Source: JADLEX01 sp964586775 (GTDB taxonomy: Bacteria; Lernaellota; Lernaellaia; JACKCT01). Taken from it: a stretch of DNA of 39,318 nucleotides. The stretch covers positions 1 through 39,318 of the forward strand of contig CAZPJD010000144.1 in NCBI GenBank assembly GCA_964586775.1, in the 5' to 3' direction. The notes under the pieces were generated by a model. That model had not been told where the DNA came from. It did no database searches and saw only the letters and a list, made by a program, of their open reading frames with translations. Below are positions 8,036-16,454 of the stretch, one piece after another (position 1 is the first letter of the stretch; every line of letters begins with the position of its first letter). The position numbers were made by a program, and so were the translations under genes.

Positions 8036-8368
8036 ATGGTCGTCATGTGGTCGAATGATTTGATGTTCAAGAGCAAGGTCCGCGAATCGGCGGGCGACGC
8101 GCCGGTGCAATTCGTCGGCACACTCGAGCAGCTCTTGGCCAAGCTCGACGCGGGAGGCGTGTCGCGCGTGCTGGTGGACATGGACGTGAACACGCCCGAT
8201 CTCGCCGCCGCGATGATCGACATCGTCGCGCACGCGAAGGGCTCGGAACTGGTCATCTTCGGTTCGCACGCGCGCACCGACGTCTTCGAGGCCGCCCGCG
8301 CCGCGGGGTTCCATCAGACGCTGGCGCGAAGCCAGTTCGTGAAGAATCTGCCCAACTGGCTCGCGTGA
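8036..8368 (+). CDS. Small receiver-like protein, degenerate
   Basis: A 110-residue protein with the alternating strand-helix pattern of a CheY-like fold: a hydrophobic strand with a central acidic site (VSRVLVDMDVNTPDL), a later strand (SELVIFGSHARTDVF) and a C-terminal AGFHQTLARSQFV in place of the usual conserved Lys-Pro. The N-terminal acidic pair expected of an active receiver is missing (VVMWSNDLM), so phosphorylation is doubtful. AAGGAGA lies 6 nt before the ATG, a strong ribosome-binding site. A weak TTGAAC (7975-7980)/TATCCG (7997-8002) pair could be its promoter. Its stop is 1 bp from the end of the convergent SDR gene. The fold call is inferred from pattern; function unknown. Confidence 0.6.
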   Translation: MVVMWSNDLMFKSKVRESAGDAPVQFVGTLEQLLAKLDAGGVSRVLVDMDVNTPDLAAAMIDIVAHAKGSELVIFGSHARTDVFEAARAAGFHQTLARSQFVKNLPNWLA

Positions 8369-8369
8369 G

Positions 8370-9209
8370 CTACGCGGGCTTCGCCTGCTTAAGCGCGTTC
8401 GTCTGGGCGGTGCGCAGCATCCGACCGAGCGGATAATACACCAGGCGCAAAACGACATTCGGCGTCCACGCGGCGATGCGCATCAGTGCCCACACGATCC
8501 ACCCGCGCGTGACCATGGCGCGGCGGCTATCGAACGCGCGGATCGCCGTGCGCGCGCAACGCGCGGCGGAGATCGTTACAAAGCCGGGCGGTTTGAGCGA
8601 TGTGAAGTTGCCGACGTTATCGAGGAACTCCGATTCGACGGGGCCGGGGCAAGCCTGCGTGACGGTGACACCGGTGCCCGCGAGATCGAGCCCCAGCGCC
8701 TCGGAAAAGCCCGTGACGAAATATTTGGTGCCGATGTAGCCCGAGAAGCCCGGGTTGAACGTGAGCCCGTACGACGAGCTGATGTTCAGCACGCCGCCGC
8801 GCCGCCGCGCCACCATGCCGCTCACGAACCGGTGCGTGAGAAACATCGGCGCGCGCACGTTGAGCTCGAGCATGAACTCCATCTTCTCCCACGCGGCCAA
8901 ATCGAAGCAGCCGAAGTCGCCCACACCCGCGTTGTTCACCAGCACGTCCACGCCGCCAAATCGCGCCTCGGCGTCGTCCGCCATGCGTGCCAGCGCGTCG
9001 CGATCAGTCACGTCGACGGCGAAGGTGGCGACGTCGAGCGACGGATGCGCGGCGCGTAGCTCGGCCGCCAGTTCGTCCAACCGATCGGCGCGGCGGGCGA
9101 CGAGCACGAGCGCCTTCGCGCGCGGGGCGACCTGACGCGCGATTTCTCGGCCGATGCCGGCCGACGCGCCGGTGATGAGAACCACTCCGCCGTCGATGGG
9201 CGATTTCAT
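8370..9209 (-). CDS. Short-chain dehydrogenase/reductase
   Basis: A 279-residue classical SDR. The NAD(P)-binding motif TGASAGIG is at residues 13-20, the structural NNAG at 92-95, and the catalytic set is Ser145 region (NISSSYG), Tyr158 and Lys162 (YIGTK). Arg residues after strand 2 (LVARRADRL) suggest NADP preference. The tail beyond residue 225 is hydrophobic and basic (VWALMRIAAWTPNVVLRLVY), which could associate with the membrane; this is typical of SDRs close to E. coli YqjQ-like or lipid-acting enzymes. The substrate cannot be assigned. It is 8 bp downstream of the alkylsulfatase gene on the same strand, so both are probably co-transcribed; a role on the released alcohol is possible but speculative. 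Confidence 0.88.
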   Translation of the reverse strand: MKSPIDGGVVLITGASAGIGREIARQVAPRAKALVLVARRADRLDELAAELRAAHPSLDVATFAVDVTDRDALARMADDAEARFGGVDVLVNNAGVGDFGCFDLAAWEKMEFMLELNVRAPMFLTHRFVSGMVARRRGGVLNISSSYGLTFNPGFSGYIGTKYFVTGFSEALGLDLAGTGVTVTQACPGPVESEFLDNVGNFTSLKPPGFVTISAARCARTAIRAFDSRRAMVTRGWIVWALMRIAAWTPNVVLRLVYYPLGRMLRTAQTNALKQAKPA

Positions 9210-9217
9210 GCGCGCTC

Positions 9218-10915
9218 CTACGGTTTGATGAGATACGACGAAAACGCCACGAGTTCCGTGAGCGAGCCCGTGAAACGCAGTCGCCGCGACGCCAGCGCCT
9301 CGGCGGGACCCAACTCGCCCGACAAAAACGCCTTGAAGTCGGCCTCGGTCGCGTCGAAGGCGAGGCTCGTCGGGCCATCCACCCCGGCGCGAAGCTCGCC
9401 CACGCCGCTTCGGATCAGCAGCGTGAACGACTTGCCGCTGTCGGAAAATCGAAACGCGATCGACTTCACCAGATCGCCCGTGGTCGCCGGATCGAGCCGC
9501 TCCGGGAACGTCGAAAGCAGCACCTCGATCGGCACGTCGCCGAGCGTGCGCGCGTCGATCTTAGGCTTGCCCGGGCCCTTCCAATCGCCGCGAAGCTGCG
9601 CCGCGCTGACGAGGTAGTAGCCGCGCGCGTTGAGGTTCGTCTCGCGCGAGCCGAGACTTTCGTATGCGTCCGCGGCGATCTCCCGGGCCGCCGCGTCGGC
9701 GGGCTCGGCGTTCATCAAATGCGTCGCGAGCTCGGCCGCCCATTGGGCATCGCCGCCCGCCAGCGCGTCGCGCGCGGCCTTCGCCACCGCGTCGCGCCCG
9801 CCCATCAGCGCGATCGTGCGTCGCGACGAATCCGACGGCGCGAGCGGATGGATGTTGGCCGCGTTGTCGTCGAACCAACCGAAATAACGCACGTACACGC
9901 CGCGCACCGACCATGCAACCGTGCCGTAGGTCTCCTGCAGATACGGGTGATCGCGCAGGTGCGCGGGAAGGCGAATCTCGGCCGCCATTTCGTCGGGCGA
10001 TTTGCCCTCGTTCGCCATGCGGATCACCGAGTCATGCACCCACGCGATGGCGTCGCGATACGCGGTGAGCGTTTCCATCGCGCGATCCGCGCCGATGATC
10101 GGCTCGGTGTGCGACGGCACGAGCACCTCGGGTTTGCGCTCGCGCATCAGGTCGAGTGAATGAGTCCACTCGCGCACGGGCCGAGGCTGCACGCCGCGCA
10201 GCGCGTAAAGATTGGGGAACGCTCGATAGATGTTGTCGCCGGGCAGAAGCACGCGAAGATCGGGCAGCCACACGAAGATCTGATCGTGCGTCTCGCCGGG
10301 CGCCTCGACCAGCTCGAAGGTCACGCCGCCGATGTCCATGCGGTGCGTGCCGGAAAACGTTTTCGTCGGATACAGCAGCGGCGGCACGGGGCCGTCGTCC
10401 ACACGCAGGCGCGGGCCGATGGCGTTTCCCGACAAGATTTCCGGCGGCAGCCCCTCTCCGAACTGCCGCGACCCGCGCCGCCGAAGCGTGGTCGAGAGCG
10501 AGGCGAATTGCTCGCTCAGCACCTCGGAGCCCTTCGAGCCGGCCCAGATCTCCTGCCCCGCGTCGCGAAAAACGCTCGCGCCCAGGATGTGATCGGGGTG
10601 CGTGTGCGTGTAGATGATGGCGAGCACTGGCCCGGGCGCGATGCGATCGAACTCGGCGCGGATGGCGCGAGCGGCCTCGGCGCTTTCGGTGGTGTCCACG
10701 ATGACCTTGCCGCCGTCCACCACGACCATGATGGAATTGGCGAGGGCGTAACCGAACGCGCAGTAGACGCGCTCGTGGACCTTCATCACGCGCGGCGTCC
10801 AGTCCGTCGTATCGGCGGCGGGGTTGGCGCGTGCCGCATGCGTGGGCGTGACCTCGGGCTCGGAGCAGCCCGCGACCAGCAGCGCCAACGCGAGAATGAG
10901 GATTCGCCGGATCAT
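9218..10915 (-). CDS. Alkylsulfatase-like metallo-beta-lactamase lipoprotein
   Basis: A 565-residue protein of the SdsA1/BDS1 type III alkylsulfatase family, which hydrolyses alkyl sulfates such as SDS to alcohol and sulfate. The metallo-beta-lactamase signature THTHPDH is at residues 103-109, followed by GETHDQI, the family-specific GDNIYRAFPNLYALRG, and VLVPSHTEPIIG. The later helical part (DNAANIHPLAPSD) matches the alkylsulfatase dimerisation domain and the last ~110 residues form the SCP2-like C-terminal domain. A signal peptide ends in lipobox LVAGC (Cys17), so it is probably a lipoprotein, unlike many secreted or periplasmic relatives. GAGG lies 8 nt before the ATG. The frame stays open far upstream, but that part is antisense to nothing recognisable and lacks homologous sequence. 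Confidence 0.85.
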   Translation of the reverse strand: MIRRILILALALLVAGCSEPEVTPTHAARANPAADTTDWTPRVMKVHERVYCAFGYALANSIMVVVDGGKVIVDTTESAEAARAIRAEFDRIAPGPVLAIIYTHTHPDHILGASVFRDAGQEIWAGSKGSEVLSEQFASLSTTLRRRGSRQFGEGLPPEILSGNAIGPRLRVDDGPVPPLLYPTKTFSGTHRMDIGGVTFELVEAPGETHDQIFVWLPDLRVLLPGDNIYRAFPNLYALRGVQPRPVREWTHSLDLMRERKPEVLVPSHTEPIIGADRAMETLTAYRDAIAWVHDSVIRMANEGKSPDEMAAEIRLPAHLRDHPYLQETYGTVAWSVRGVYVRYFGWFDDNAANIHPLAPSDSSRRTIALMGGRDAVAKAARDALAGGDAQWAAELATHLMNAEPADAAAREIAADAYESLGSRETNLNARGYYLVSAAQLRGDWKGPGKPKIDARTLGDVPIEVLLSTFPERLDPATTGDLVKSIAFRFSDSGKSFTLLIRSGVGELRAGVDGPTSLAFDATEADFKAFLSGELGPAEALASRRLRFTGSLTELVAFSSYLIKP

Positions 10916-11013
10916 CCGCCCCGCCTCAAGCAGATCGTGGAGAGCGTATTTCAATCCGGTTCGCCCGCCGGGCGCAAGGGGATGAGCGAGAGTCGCCGAC
11001 AGGAATGGGTCGA

Positions 11014-11045
11014 AAATAACAAACGGAGCGCCGCTCAGCGCTCCG
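11014..11045 (-). terminator. Intrinsic terminator after alanine dehydrogenase
   Basis: CGGAGCGC (11024-11031) and GCGCTCCG (11038-11045) form an 8-bp perfect stem with a 6-nt loop. On the minus strand it is followed by GTTTGTTATTTT-like sequence at 11012-11024. It lies about 26 bases beyond the stop of the alanine dehydrogenase gene and separates it from the alkylsulfatase gene. Confidence 0.8.
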
Positions 11046-11070
11046 CTTGCACTTGTCGTTGTGTGTTGAA

Positions 11071-12174
11071 TCAGGCTTCGTACGGCGTGTACGGCAGATC
11101 CCAGGCATCGGCGACGCCGCGATAGGTCACCTTGCCCTTGTAGATGTTGATGCCCTTGCGCAGCGGCAAGCTCGCCGCGGCCGCGGCCTCGACGCCCTTG
11201 TCGGCCAGTTCCAACGCGTAGCTGAGCGTGGAGTTGGTGAGCGCGTAGGTGCTGGTGCGCGGCACGATGCCGGGCATATTCGCCACGCAGTAGTGCACCA
11301 CGTCGTGGACGACGAAGGTGGGGCTGCTGTGCGTCGTCGCCCGGGTCGTCTCGAAGCACCCGCCCTGATCGACGGAGATGTCCACGACCGCGCTGCCGGG
11401 TTTCATCCGGCGGATCATGTCGCCCGTGACCAGCTTGGGCGCCTTGGCCCCGTGGATCAGCACCGCGCCGATGACGAGATCGGATTCGAGCACGGCCTTT
11501 TCGATGTTGCCGCTGTTGCTCATGAGCGTGATGAGCTTGCCGCGGTGGATGTCGTGGATGTAACGCAGCCGCGCGGGGTTGATGTCCAGAATCGTCACTT
11601 GCGCGCCCATACCCACGGCGATCTCGCATGCGCACTGGCCCGCGACGCCCGCGCCGATGATCGCCACCTTGGCCGGGGCCACGCCCGACACGCCCGCGAG
11701 CAGGATGCCCGAGCCGCCGTGCGCGGCCTCCAGGCACTGCGCTCCCACCTGCGGCGCGAGCTTGCCCGCGACCTCGCTCATGGGCGCGAGCAGCGGGAGC
11801 GAACCGTCTTCCAGCTCGATCGTCTCATACGCGATGCCGACGCACCCCGACGCCACCATGGCGTGCGTGAGCTCCTCGGCGGCGGCGAGGTGCAGGTAGG
11901 TGTAGATCAGCTTGTCCTTCATGAAGTCGAACTCGGCGGGCAGCGGCTCTTTGACCTTCACAATCATCTCGGAGCGCGTCCACACCTCCGCCGCCGTGGG
12001 CAGGATCTTCGCGCCGGCCTGTTCGTAGTCGTCGTCCGTGATGAGGCTGCCGACGCCGGCCGAGCGCTCCACGTACACCGTGTGGCCGCGCGCGGTCATC
12101 GTCGCCACGCCGAGCGGCGTCATCGCCACGCGTTTCTCGTCCGATTTGATCTCTTTGGGCACTCCGACGATCAT
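11071..12174 (-). CDS. ald: Alanine dehydrogenase
   Basis: A 367-residue NAD-dependent L-alanine dehydrogenase, interconverting alanine and pyruvate plus ammonia. The N-terminus MIVGVPKEIKSDEKRVAMTP is characteristic and contains the substrate Arg. A catalytic Lys/His region follows (VKVKEPLPAEFDF; YTYLHLAA). The NAD-binding motif is VAIIGAGVAGQCACEIA, and the conserved DISVDQGGCFETTRAT segment is present. Two in-frame ATGs lie at the start (12180 and 12174). The latter is preferred because GGAGG sits 6 nt upstream of it and the protein then begins exactly as family members do. The SCP2-like gene ends about 50 bases upstream and may share its transcript. An intrinsic terminator follows. Confidence 0.93.
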   Translation of the reverse strand: MIVGVPKEIKSDEKRVAMTPLGVATMTARGHTVYVERSAGVGSLITDDDYEQAGAKILPTAAEVWTRSEMIVKVKEPLPAEFDFMKDKLIYTYLHLAAAEELTHAMVASGCVGIAYETIELEDGSLPLLAPMSEVAGKLAPQVGAQCLEAAHGGSGILLAGVSGVAPAKVAIIGAGVAGQCACEIAVGMGAQVTILDINPARLRYIHDIHRGKLITLMSNSGNIEKAVLESDLVIGAVLIHGAKAPKLVTGDMIRRMKPGSAVVDISVDQGGCFETTRATTHSSPTFVVHDVVHYCVANMPGIVPRTSTYALTNSTLSYALELADKGVEAAAAASLPLRKGINIYKGKVTYRGVADAWDLPYTPYEA

Positions 12175-12223
12175 GTTCATCCTCCGATATCGAAGCCAAT
12201 TCAAAAGCTCAAAATCCGCCCGT

Positions 12224-12679
12224 TCAGCGGTGATCTCCGAGAATCAGGTGCGTGAGCCCGGCCTCTTCCAGCGATTCCTTGTAGGTGCGGAATAGCGGAC
12301 GGATCGCGGGGAACAGGACGAGCGCGCGCAGGTAGTTGCCGCTCGCGCGAATCACGCCGTTGACGATGGCGATGCCCGGCGATTCGAGGCCGCTCCAGAA
12401 GCGGTGAAAAAAGTCGGCGCTCTGCGCGAAGATCGCGTGCGGTGTCTTGTGATCGGCGAGTGCGCGATCGTCGTCGATCTCGAACGTGAGGAACCGGCCG
12501 CCATCCGCCGGATCGCCCAGGTGCAGGGTGACGTTCGCCTCCGGGTCCCACGTGGAAAGGCGCACGACCATATCCGCCCGGCCGAGCTGCGGCCCGACGA
12601 CCTCGTGCCCCGCCGCGCGCGTCAGAAACGCCCGCATGACGCGATGAAGGTCGTCCTGGGTGGGGAAGTATTGGCCCAT
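12224..12679 (-). CDS. SCP2-like sterol/lipid-carrier domain protein
   Basis: A 151-residue protein resembling COG3255/SCP2 sterol-transfer domain proteins of deltaproteobacteria. It begins MGQYFPTQDDLHRVMRAFL, has a beta-rich middle in which acidic strands alternate with Gly (VTLHLGDPADGGRFLTFEID), then AIFAQSADFFHRFWSGLESP, and ends with the helix typical of the family (IVNGVIRASGNYLRALVLFP). Such domains bind lipids or acyl chains in a hydrophobic tunnel. The ATG at 12679 is chosen over an upstream in-frame start at 12811 because the family starts at this motif and because a promoter (12753-12781) would begin transcription downstream of 12811. The partner lipid is unknown. Confidence 0.72.
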   Translation of the reverse strand: MGQYFPTQDDLHRVMRAFLTRAAGHEVVGPQLGRADMVVRLSTWDPEANVTLHLGDPADGGRFLTFEIDDDRALADHKTPHAIFAQSADFFHRFWSGLESPGIAIVNGVIRASGNYLRALVLFPAIRPLFRTYKESLEEAGLTHLILGDHR

Positions 12680-12752
12680 GTTGGCGTCGTCGAGAGCGTG
12701 ACGGAATTGCGCGATCCGACAGGTGCGAGATTCGACCTGCACGTCGCGAACG

Positions 12753-12781
12753 ATCCTAGAGCAAAGGCCCGGGGCGGTCAA
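12753..12781 (-). promoter_or_regulatory. Candidate sigma70-type promoter for the SCP2-like/ald transcript
   Basis: On the minus strand, TTGACC (12781-12776) and TAGGAT (12758-12753) are separated by 17 bp. Transcription would start near 12745, giving a leader of about 65 nt to the ATG at 12679 and ruling out the longer ORF start. Confidence 0.55.
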
Positions 12782-12906
12782 ATCCGAGCCCGTTGCGGTT
12801 GACCGAAGCAAGCGCCGACGACGCCCCCGCCGTTGCGTCGCGCCGCTGCGTCGGATAGGTTGTGCGCGGCTATTCGCCCGCGCCTTCCTTCAATTTTGGG
12901 GAACCC

Positions 12907-14136
12907 ATGCCCGGCCTGATCGATCTGCACGCCCATCCCACGCTCAAGATGTACTACCTTCCGCACATCCGGTCGTTTCGCACGACCGTTTTCAACGGCG
13001 GCTTCCGCAATCCGTTTTCGTTTCGCACCGCGTATCCGCACCTGTGCAAGGGCAACGTCAAAGTCATGCTCTGCACGCACTACATCCTCGAACGCGGCTT
13101 CATGCGCTTCGGCGTTCGCCCGTGGGCGCGCGTCGCGCAGATGATCGCCTGGCCAATCTGGTACGTCCCGCGCATCACCGAGGATCCGTGGACGACCCTG
13201 ATCGCCAACATGGACCTGCTGGAAGAGCAGATCGAATACGTCAACAAGACGCTCAAGCCCGGCGAGAAGCGAGCGCGTCTCGTGACCGCGCCGGACCAGA
13301 TCGACACGCTGGCGGATGACGAGATCGGTCTCGTCCACACGATCGAGGGCGCGCACGTCTTTGGCGAAGCGCCCGACCGCGATCAAACCCTCGACGAATA
13401 CATGGAACGCACCCGCGAGCGGCTCGCGATCCTTCAGGCGCGCGGGCTGGCGCTCATCACCCTCGCGCATTTTTGGGACAACATGTTCGCGCCGCAGACC
13501 GACGGCACGGAACTCGTCCCGACCAAAAAGCGCGGGCGCGTGGTACCCGTGATGGACGATCTGGTCGTGCGCATGAAGCGCGCGTCGTGGCGGTGGGACG
13601 ACCCGGAGCATTTGTGCGAGCCCTTCGCGCGCGAGCTGCTGGAGCGCGGCATCCTGATCGATTTGGCTCACACGCAGGAGCACGGGCGGCAGGAGGTCTT
13701 TCGCCTGTGCGAGGAATACCGCCGGCCCGTCACGATGTCGCACGTGGGGCTCCAGCACTTCTACCCGCACGAGTACAACGCGTCGGACGACGAGATCCGC
13801 ACGATCCACCGGCTCGGCGGCGTCCTCGGGCTCATCTTCTCGATGCGTCTGCTCCAGCATCCCGTCAAGCTGCAGGGCTACGTCGGCGGCGGGCTGGAGT
13901 TTTTGGCCGAGAACGTGCGTTACGTGAAGGATCTCGTCGGCGACGTATCGTGCCTGGGCATCGGGACCGATTTCGACGGCCTGACCGATCCATTCAAGGA
14001 TTGCTACGACTCGGGGATGATGGGCGCGGTGGGCGACACGCTCGCCAAGTATTTCTCCGACGACGAGGTGACGCAGGTGCTCTACGGCAACTCGCTGCGC
14101 CTTCTCAAAACCGGCTGGGGTTCGTCGCCCGTCTGA
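12907..14136 (+). CDS. Peptidase M19 family (membrane dipeptidase-like) protein
   Basis: A 409-residue amidohydrolase-fold enzyme of the renal dipeptidase family (M19), which cleaves dipeptides, often with D-residues, using two zinc ions. Metal-site regions visible in order: IDLHAHP near residue 8, the bridging-Glu region HTIEGAHVFGE, ILIDLAHTQEHG, PVTMSHVGLQHF, and IGTDFDGL with the late Asp. The C-terminus LYGNSLRLLKTGWG matches the family end. The first motif is HxH rather than the HxD usual in M19, so metal binding may differ. The length is longer than the ~330-370 residues of most microbial members owing to an N-terminal insertion after residue 12. The ATG at 12907 follows GGGGAA. No signal peptide is seen, suggesting a cytoplasmic enzyme. 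Confidence 0.8.
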   Translation: MPGLIDLHAHPTLKMYYLPHIRSFRTTVFNGGFRNPFSFRTAYPHLCKGNVKVMLCTHYILERGFMRFGVRPWARVAQMIAWPIWYVPRITEDPWTTLIANMDLLEEQIEYVNKTLKPGEKRARLVTAPDQIDTLADDEIGLVHTIEGAHVFGEAPDRDQTLDEYMERTRERLAILQARGLALITLAHFWDNMFAPQTDGTELVPTKKRGRVVPVMDDLVVRMKRASWRWDDPEHLCEPFARELLERGILIDLAHTQEHGRQEVFRLCEEYRRPVTMSHVGLQHFYPHEYNASDDEIRTIHRLGGVLGLIFSMRLLQHPVKLQGYVGGGLEFLAENVRYVKDLVGDVSCLGIGTDFDGLTDPFKDCYDSGMMGAVGDTLAKYFSDDEVTQVLYGNSLRLLKTGWGSSPV

Positions 14137-14271
14137 CCAACGGGTCAAGGCGGATTTTCCAGCATTTTCGCGGGGTTTTCGCCCGTCCCTCATTTATTTC
14201 TTGAATTATCCCACGGTTAACCCGATAGCAGTGGGGAGCGTTGCCGCGTCTCGCGGCCTTGGGATTTGTCG

Positions 14272-14613
14272 ATGTCCGAACGGGTCCGTGGATTCTCCCT
14301 CGTCGAGCTGATGATCACCGTCGCGATCCTCGCGATCCTGTCGCTCATCGCGATTCCGCGTTTCGTCGGGATGCGGCAGGCCGCGTACGACGCCTCGGCG
14401 CAGTCCACCGGCGTCAATGCCAAGATCGCCGAGGCATCGCACAGATCGCTCGCGGGCTCGTACTCCTCGGATATCGACGACCTGCTCACGGTGGACAAAA
14501 ACCTGCTCGACGACGCGCAGGTCACTTTCGTGTGGGTCTCGGCGAATTCCTCGGGCTACACGTTCCAGACGACGCATCAGTTCGGGAAGAAGACGTTTAC
14601 GTTTCACCCGTGA
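14272..14613 (+). CDS. Type IV pilin-like / pseudopilin protein
   Basis: A 113-residue prepilin. The N-terminus has a short basic leader followed by the type III signal G|FSLVELMITVAILAILSLIAIP: Gly at -1, Phe at +1 and Glu at +5, as required by the prepilin peptidase. A long hydrophobic helix runs to about residue 32 and then a short globular part with a polar loop (SHRSLAGSYSSDIDDLL) and a beta-rich end. It is small, in the size range of minor pilins or GspG/H pseudopilins. No prepilin peptidase, ATPase or secretin gene is nearby, so it is an isolated gene in this window. The ATG at 14272 is used; a TTG two codons upstream is possible. A major structural role is not supported. Confidence 0.82.
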   Translation: MSERVRGFSLVELMITVAILAILSLIAIPRFVGMRQAAYDASAQSTGVNAKIAEASHRSLAGSYSSDIDDLLTVDKNLLDDAQVTFVWVSANSSGYTFQTTHQFGKKTFTFHP

Positions 14614-14825
14614 GCGGCGATGCCGTGCCGAAGCGGCTCCGCGCGCCGTGCTCGAAATCCATCCAGATGTGACGCACCGAATGCGCCGCGATCCGCGCGC
14701 GATGAACGACGTGAAGCGCCGCATCCTTCAGAATCTTTCGTGCTTGAGCGACGCGCGAAATCCCACTTTGGTTTGATTTTCCGAAACCGCCGGGCTAAGA
14801 AGACGCATTCCATCGGGGTGGGGCC

Positions 14826-16436
14826 GTGTCGACTTATCGCGAGAACAAGGTGTGGAGCAAGACCGCGCCGGACGGACGGTGGGACTACATCGTCGTCGGG
14901 TCGGGCATGGGCGGCATGACGACCGCCGCGATTCTGGCCAAGCTCGGCAAGAAGGTGCTGGTGCTGGAGCAGCACTATGTGGCCGGCGGGTTCACGCACA
15001 CCTTCAAGCGCAAGCAGTGGCACTGGGACGTGGGCGTGCACGCCATCGGCGAGGTGACGAATCACTCGATGCTCGGCCGCATCCTCGCCGATCTGACGAA
15101 CGGCGAGCTGGAATGGACGACGCTCGGCCCGGTCTACGAGCAGTTCTACTACCCCGACGGATTTCGCATCGACTTCCCCGACAACCCGCGGCAGTACAAG
15201 GAAAACCTCTATGCCGCGTTCCCCAACGACCGCGAGGCCATCGACGAATACTTCCGCCTCGTGCGGCGCACCGTCGCGGCGATGCGCGGCTACTACCTCT
15301 ACCGCGCCCTGCCCGACCGCGCCGCGGATTTTGTCGAGCCCTTCCTGCTGAACGACGCCTCGAAGTTCACCGGCATGACGCTCAAGGCCGTGCTCGACAC
15401 GATCACGTCGAACGAACGGCTCAAGACGATCCTCTCGGGCCAGTGGGGCTACTACGGCTCGCCGCCGAGCCAGGCGTCGTTCGCGATCCACGCCACGGTG
15501 GTCCACCACTTTTTGCACGGCGCGTATTACCCCATCGGCGGATCGAAGCAGATCGCGCGCACGATGCTCAAGACCGTGGCCGACGCGGGCGGCTGGACGC
15601 GCATCCGCGCGAGTGTCGAGCGGATTCTGATCGAGGGCGGCCGCGCGGTGGGGGTGCGTCTCGAGGGTGGAGAGGAGATCCGCGCCGAGCGCGTGGTGAG
15701 CGCCGCGAGCGCGCTGGTGACGATCAACCAGATGCTGCCGCCCGAGGAGCGTCCGAAGGACTGGGTGCTCAACATCCGCTCGTTGCCGCCCTCGCCCGCG
15801 CATTTGTGCCTGTACATGGGTTTCAAGGGCGACATCGCGAGCGCCGGGGCGAGCTCGGCCAATCAGTGGTTCTGGGAGACGTGGGACGCCGAGGCGTCGT
15901 TCTGGAACACGCACGCCTCGGCCGCGCGCTGCCCCGTGCTCTACACGAGCTACCCGTCGCTCAAGGATCCGATGCACAAGGCGGGGCCGGAACAGATCCA
16001 CACGGGCGAGGTCATCACCTTCGCGCCCTTCGCCGATTTCAAGAAGTGGGTCGGCACCGAGTGGATGAAGCGCGGCGGCGAATACGACGCGATGAAAGCC
16101 GACCTCGCGGGCCGCATGCTGGAGCAATTCTTCGAGTACCGGCCCGGACTGCGTGCGATGATGGAGCACGCCGAGCTGTCGACGCCGCTGACCACGGAAA
16201 ACTTCACGCGGCCGCCCGAGGGCGCGATCTACGGCGTCGTCTCGACCCCCGCGCGCTACCAGAACCCTTGGCTGCGTCCGCGCACGCCGATCAAGAACCT
16301 GTTCCTGTCGGGTTGCGACATGGGCGCGGCGGGCGTGATGGGCGCGTTCGTCGGCGGCGTGCTGTGCGCCTTGGCCGCCGAGCCCGTGGGCGCGATTCGT
16401 TACCTGCGCAAGGCCCTGACCCGGCGCGCATCGTAA
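14826..16436 (+). CDS. Phytoene desaturase/RetSat-type FAD-dependent oxidoreductase
   Basis: A 536-residue flavoprotein of the carotenoid isomerase / all-trans-retinol 13,14-reductase group. The FAD-binding Rossmann motif is VVGSGMGGMTTAAILAKLG ending with the acidic residue in VLVLEQHYVAGG. This is followed by GGFTHTF, the WDVGVHAIGE segment, the second FAD contact (YPIGGSKQIARTM; VERILIEGGRAVGVRLEGG) and the C-terminal NLFLSGCDMGAAGVMGAFVGG. These features fit isoprenoid or polyene saturation or isomerisation, but the substrate cannot be fixed. It starts with GTG preceded by GGGGTGGGG. It ends 18 bp before ilvD, so the two are probably co-transcribed. No phytoene synthase or other crt gene is present. 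Confidence 0.85.
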   Translation: MSTYRENKVWSKTAPDGRWDYIVVGSGMGGMTTAAILAKLGKKVLVLEQHYVAGGFTHTFKRKQWHWDVGVHAIGEVTNHSMLGRILADLTNGELEWTTLGPVYEQFYYPDGFRIDFPDNPRQYKENLYAAFPNDREAIDEYFRLVRRTVAAMRGYYLYRALPDRAADFVEPFLLNDASKFTGMTLKAVLDTITSNERLKTILSGQWGYYGSPPSQASFAIHATVVHHFLHGAYYPIGGSKQIARTMLKTVADAGGWTRIRASVERILIEGGRAVGVRLEGGEEIRAERVVSAASALVTINQMLPPEERPKDWVLNIRSLPPSPAHLCLYMGFKGDIASAGASSANQWFWETWDAEASFWNTHASAARCPVLYTSYPSLKDPMHKAGPEQIHTGEVITFAPFADFKKWVGTEWMKRGGEYDAMKADLAGRMLEQFFEYRPGLRAMMEHAELSTPLTTENFTRPPEGAIYGVVSTPARYQNPWLRPRTPIKNLFLSGCDMGAAGVMGAFVGGVLCALAAEPVGAIRYLRKALTRRAS

Positions 16437-16454
16437 GATGGGAGTTTCGACCGC

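Noticed and set aside
10916..11737. Upstream extension of the alkylsulfatase frame to a start near 11737
   Set aside because: The extra ~270 codons are antisense-frame sequence over ald and its terminator; the protein begins at a normal lipoprotein signal peptide with a ribosome-binding site at 10915.
12680..12811. N-terminal extension of the SCP2-like protein
   Set aside because: Family members begin at the MGQYF-type motif, and the candidate promoter at 12753-12781 lies inside the extension.
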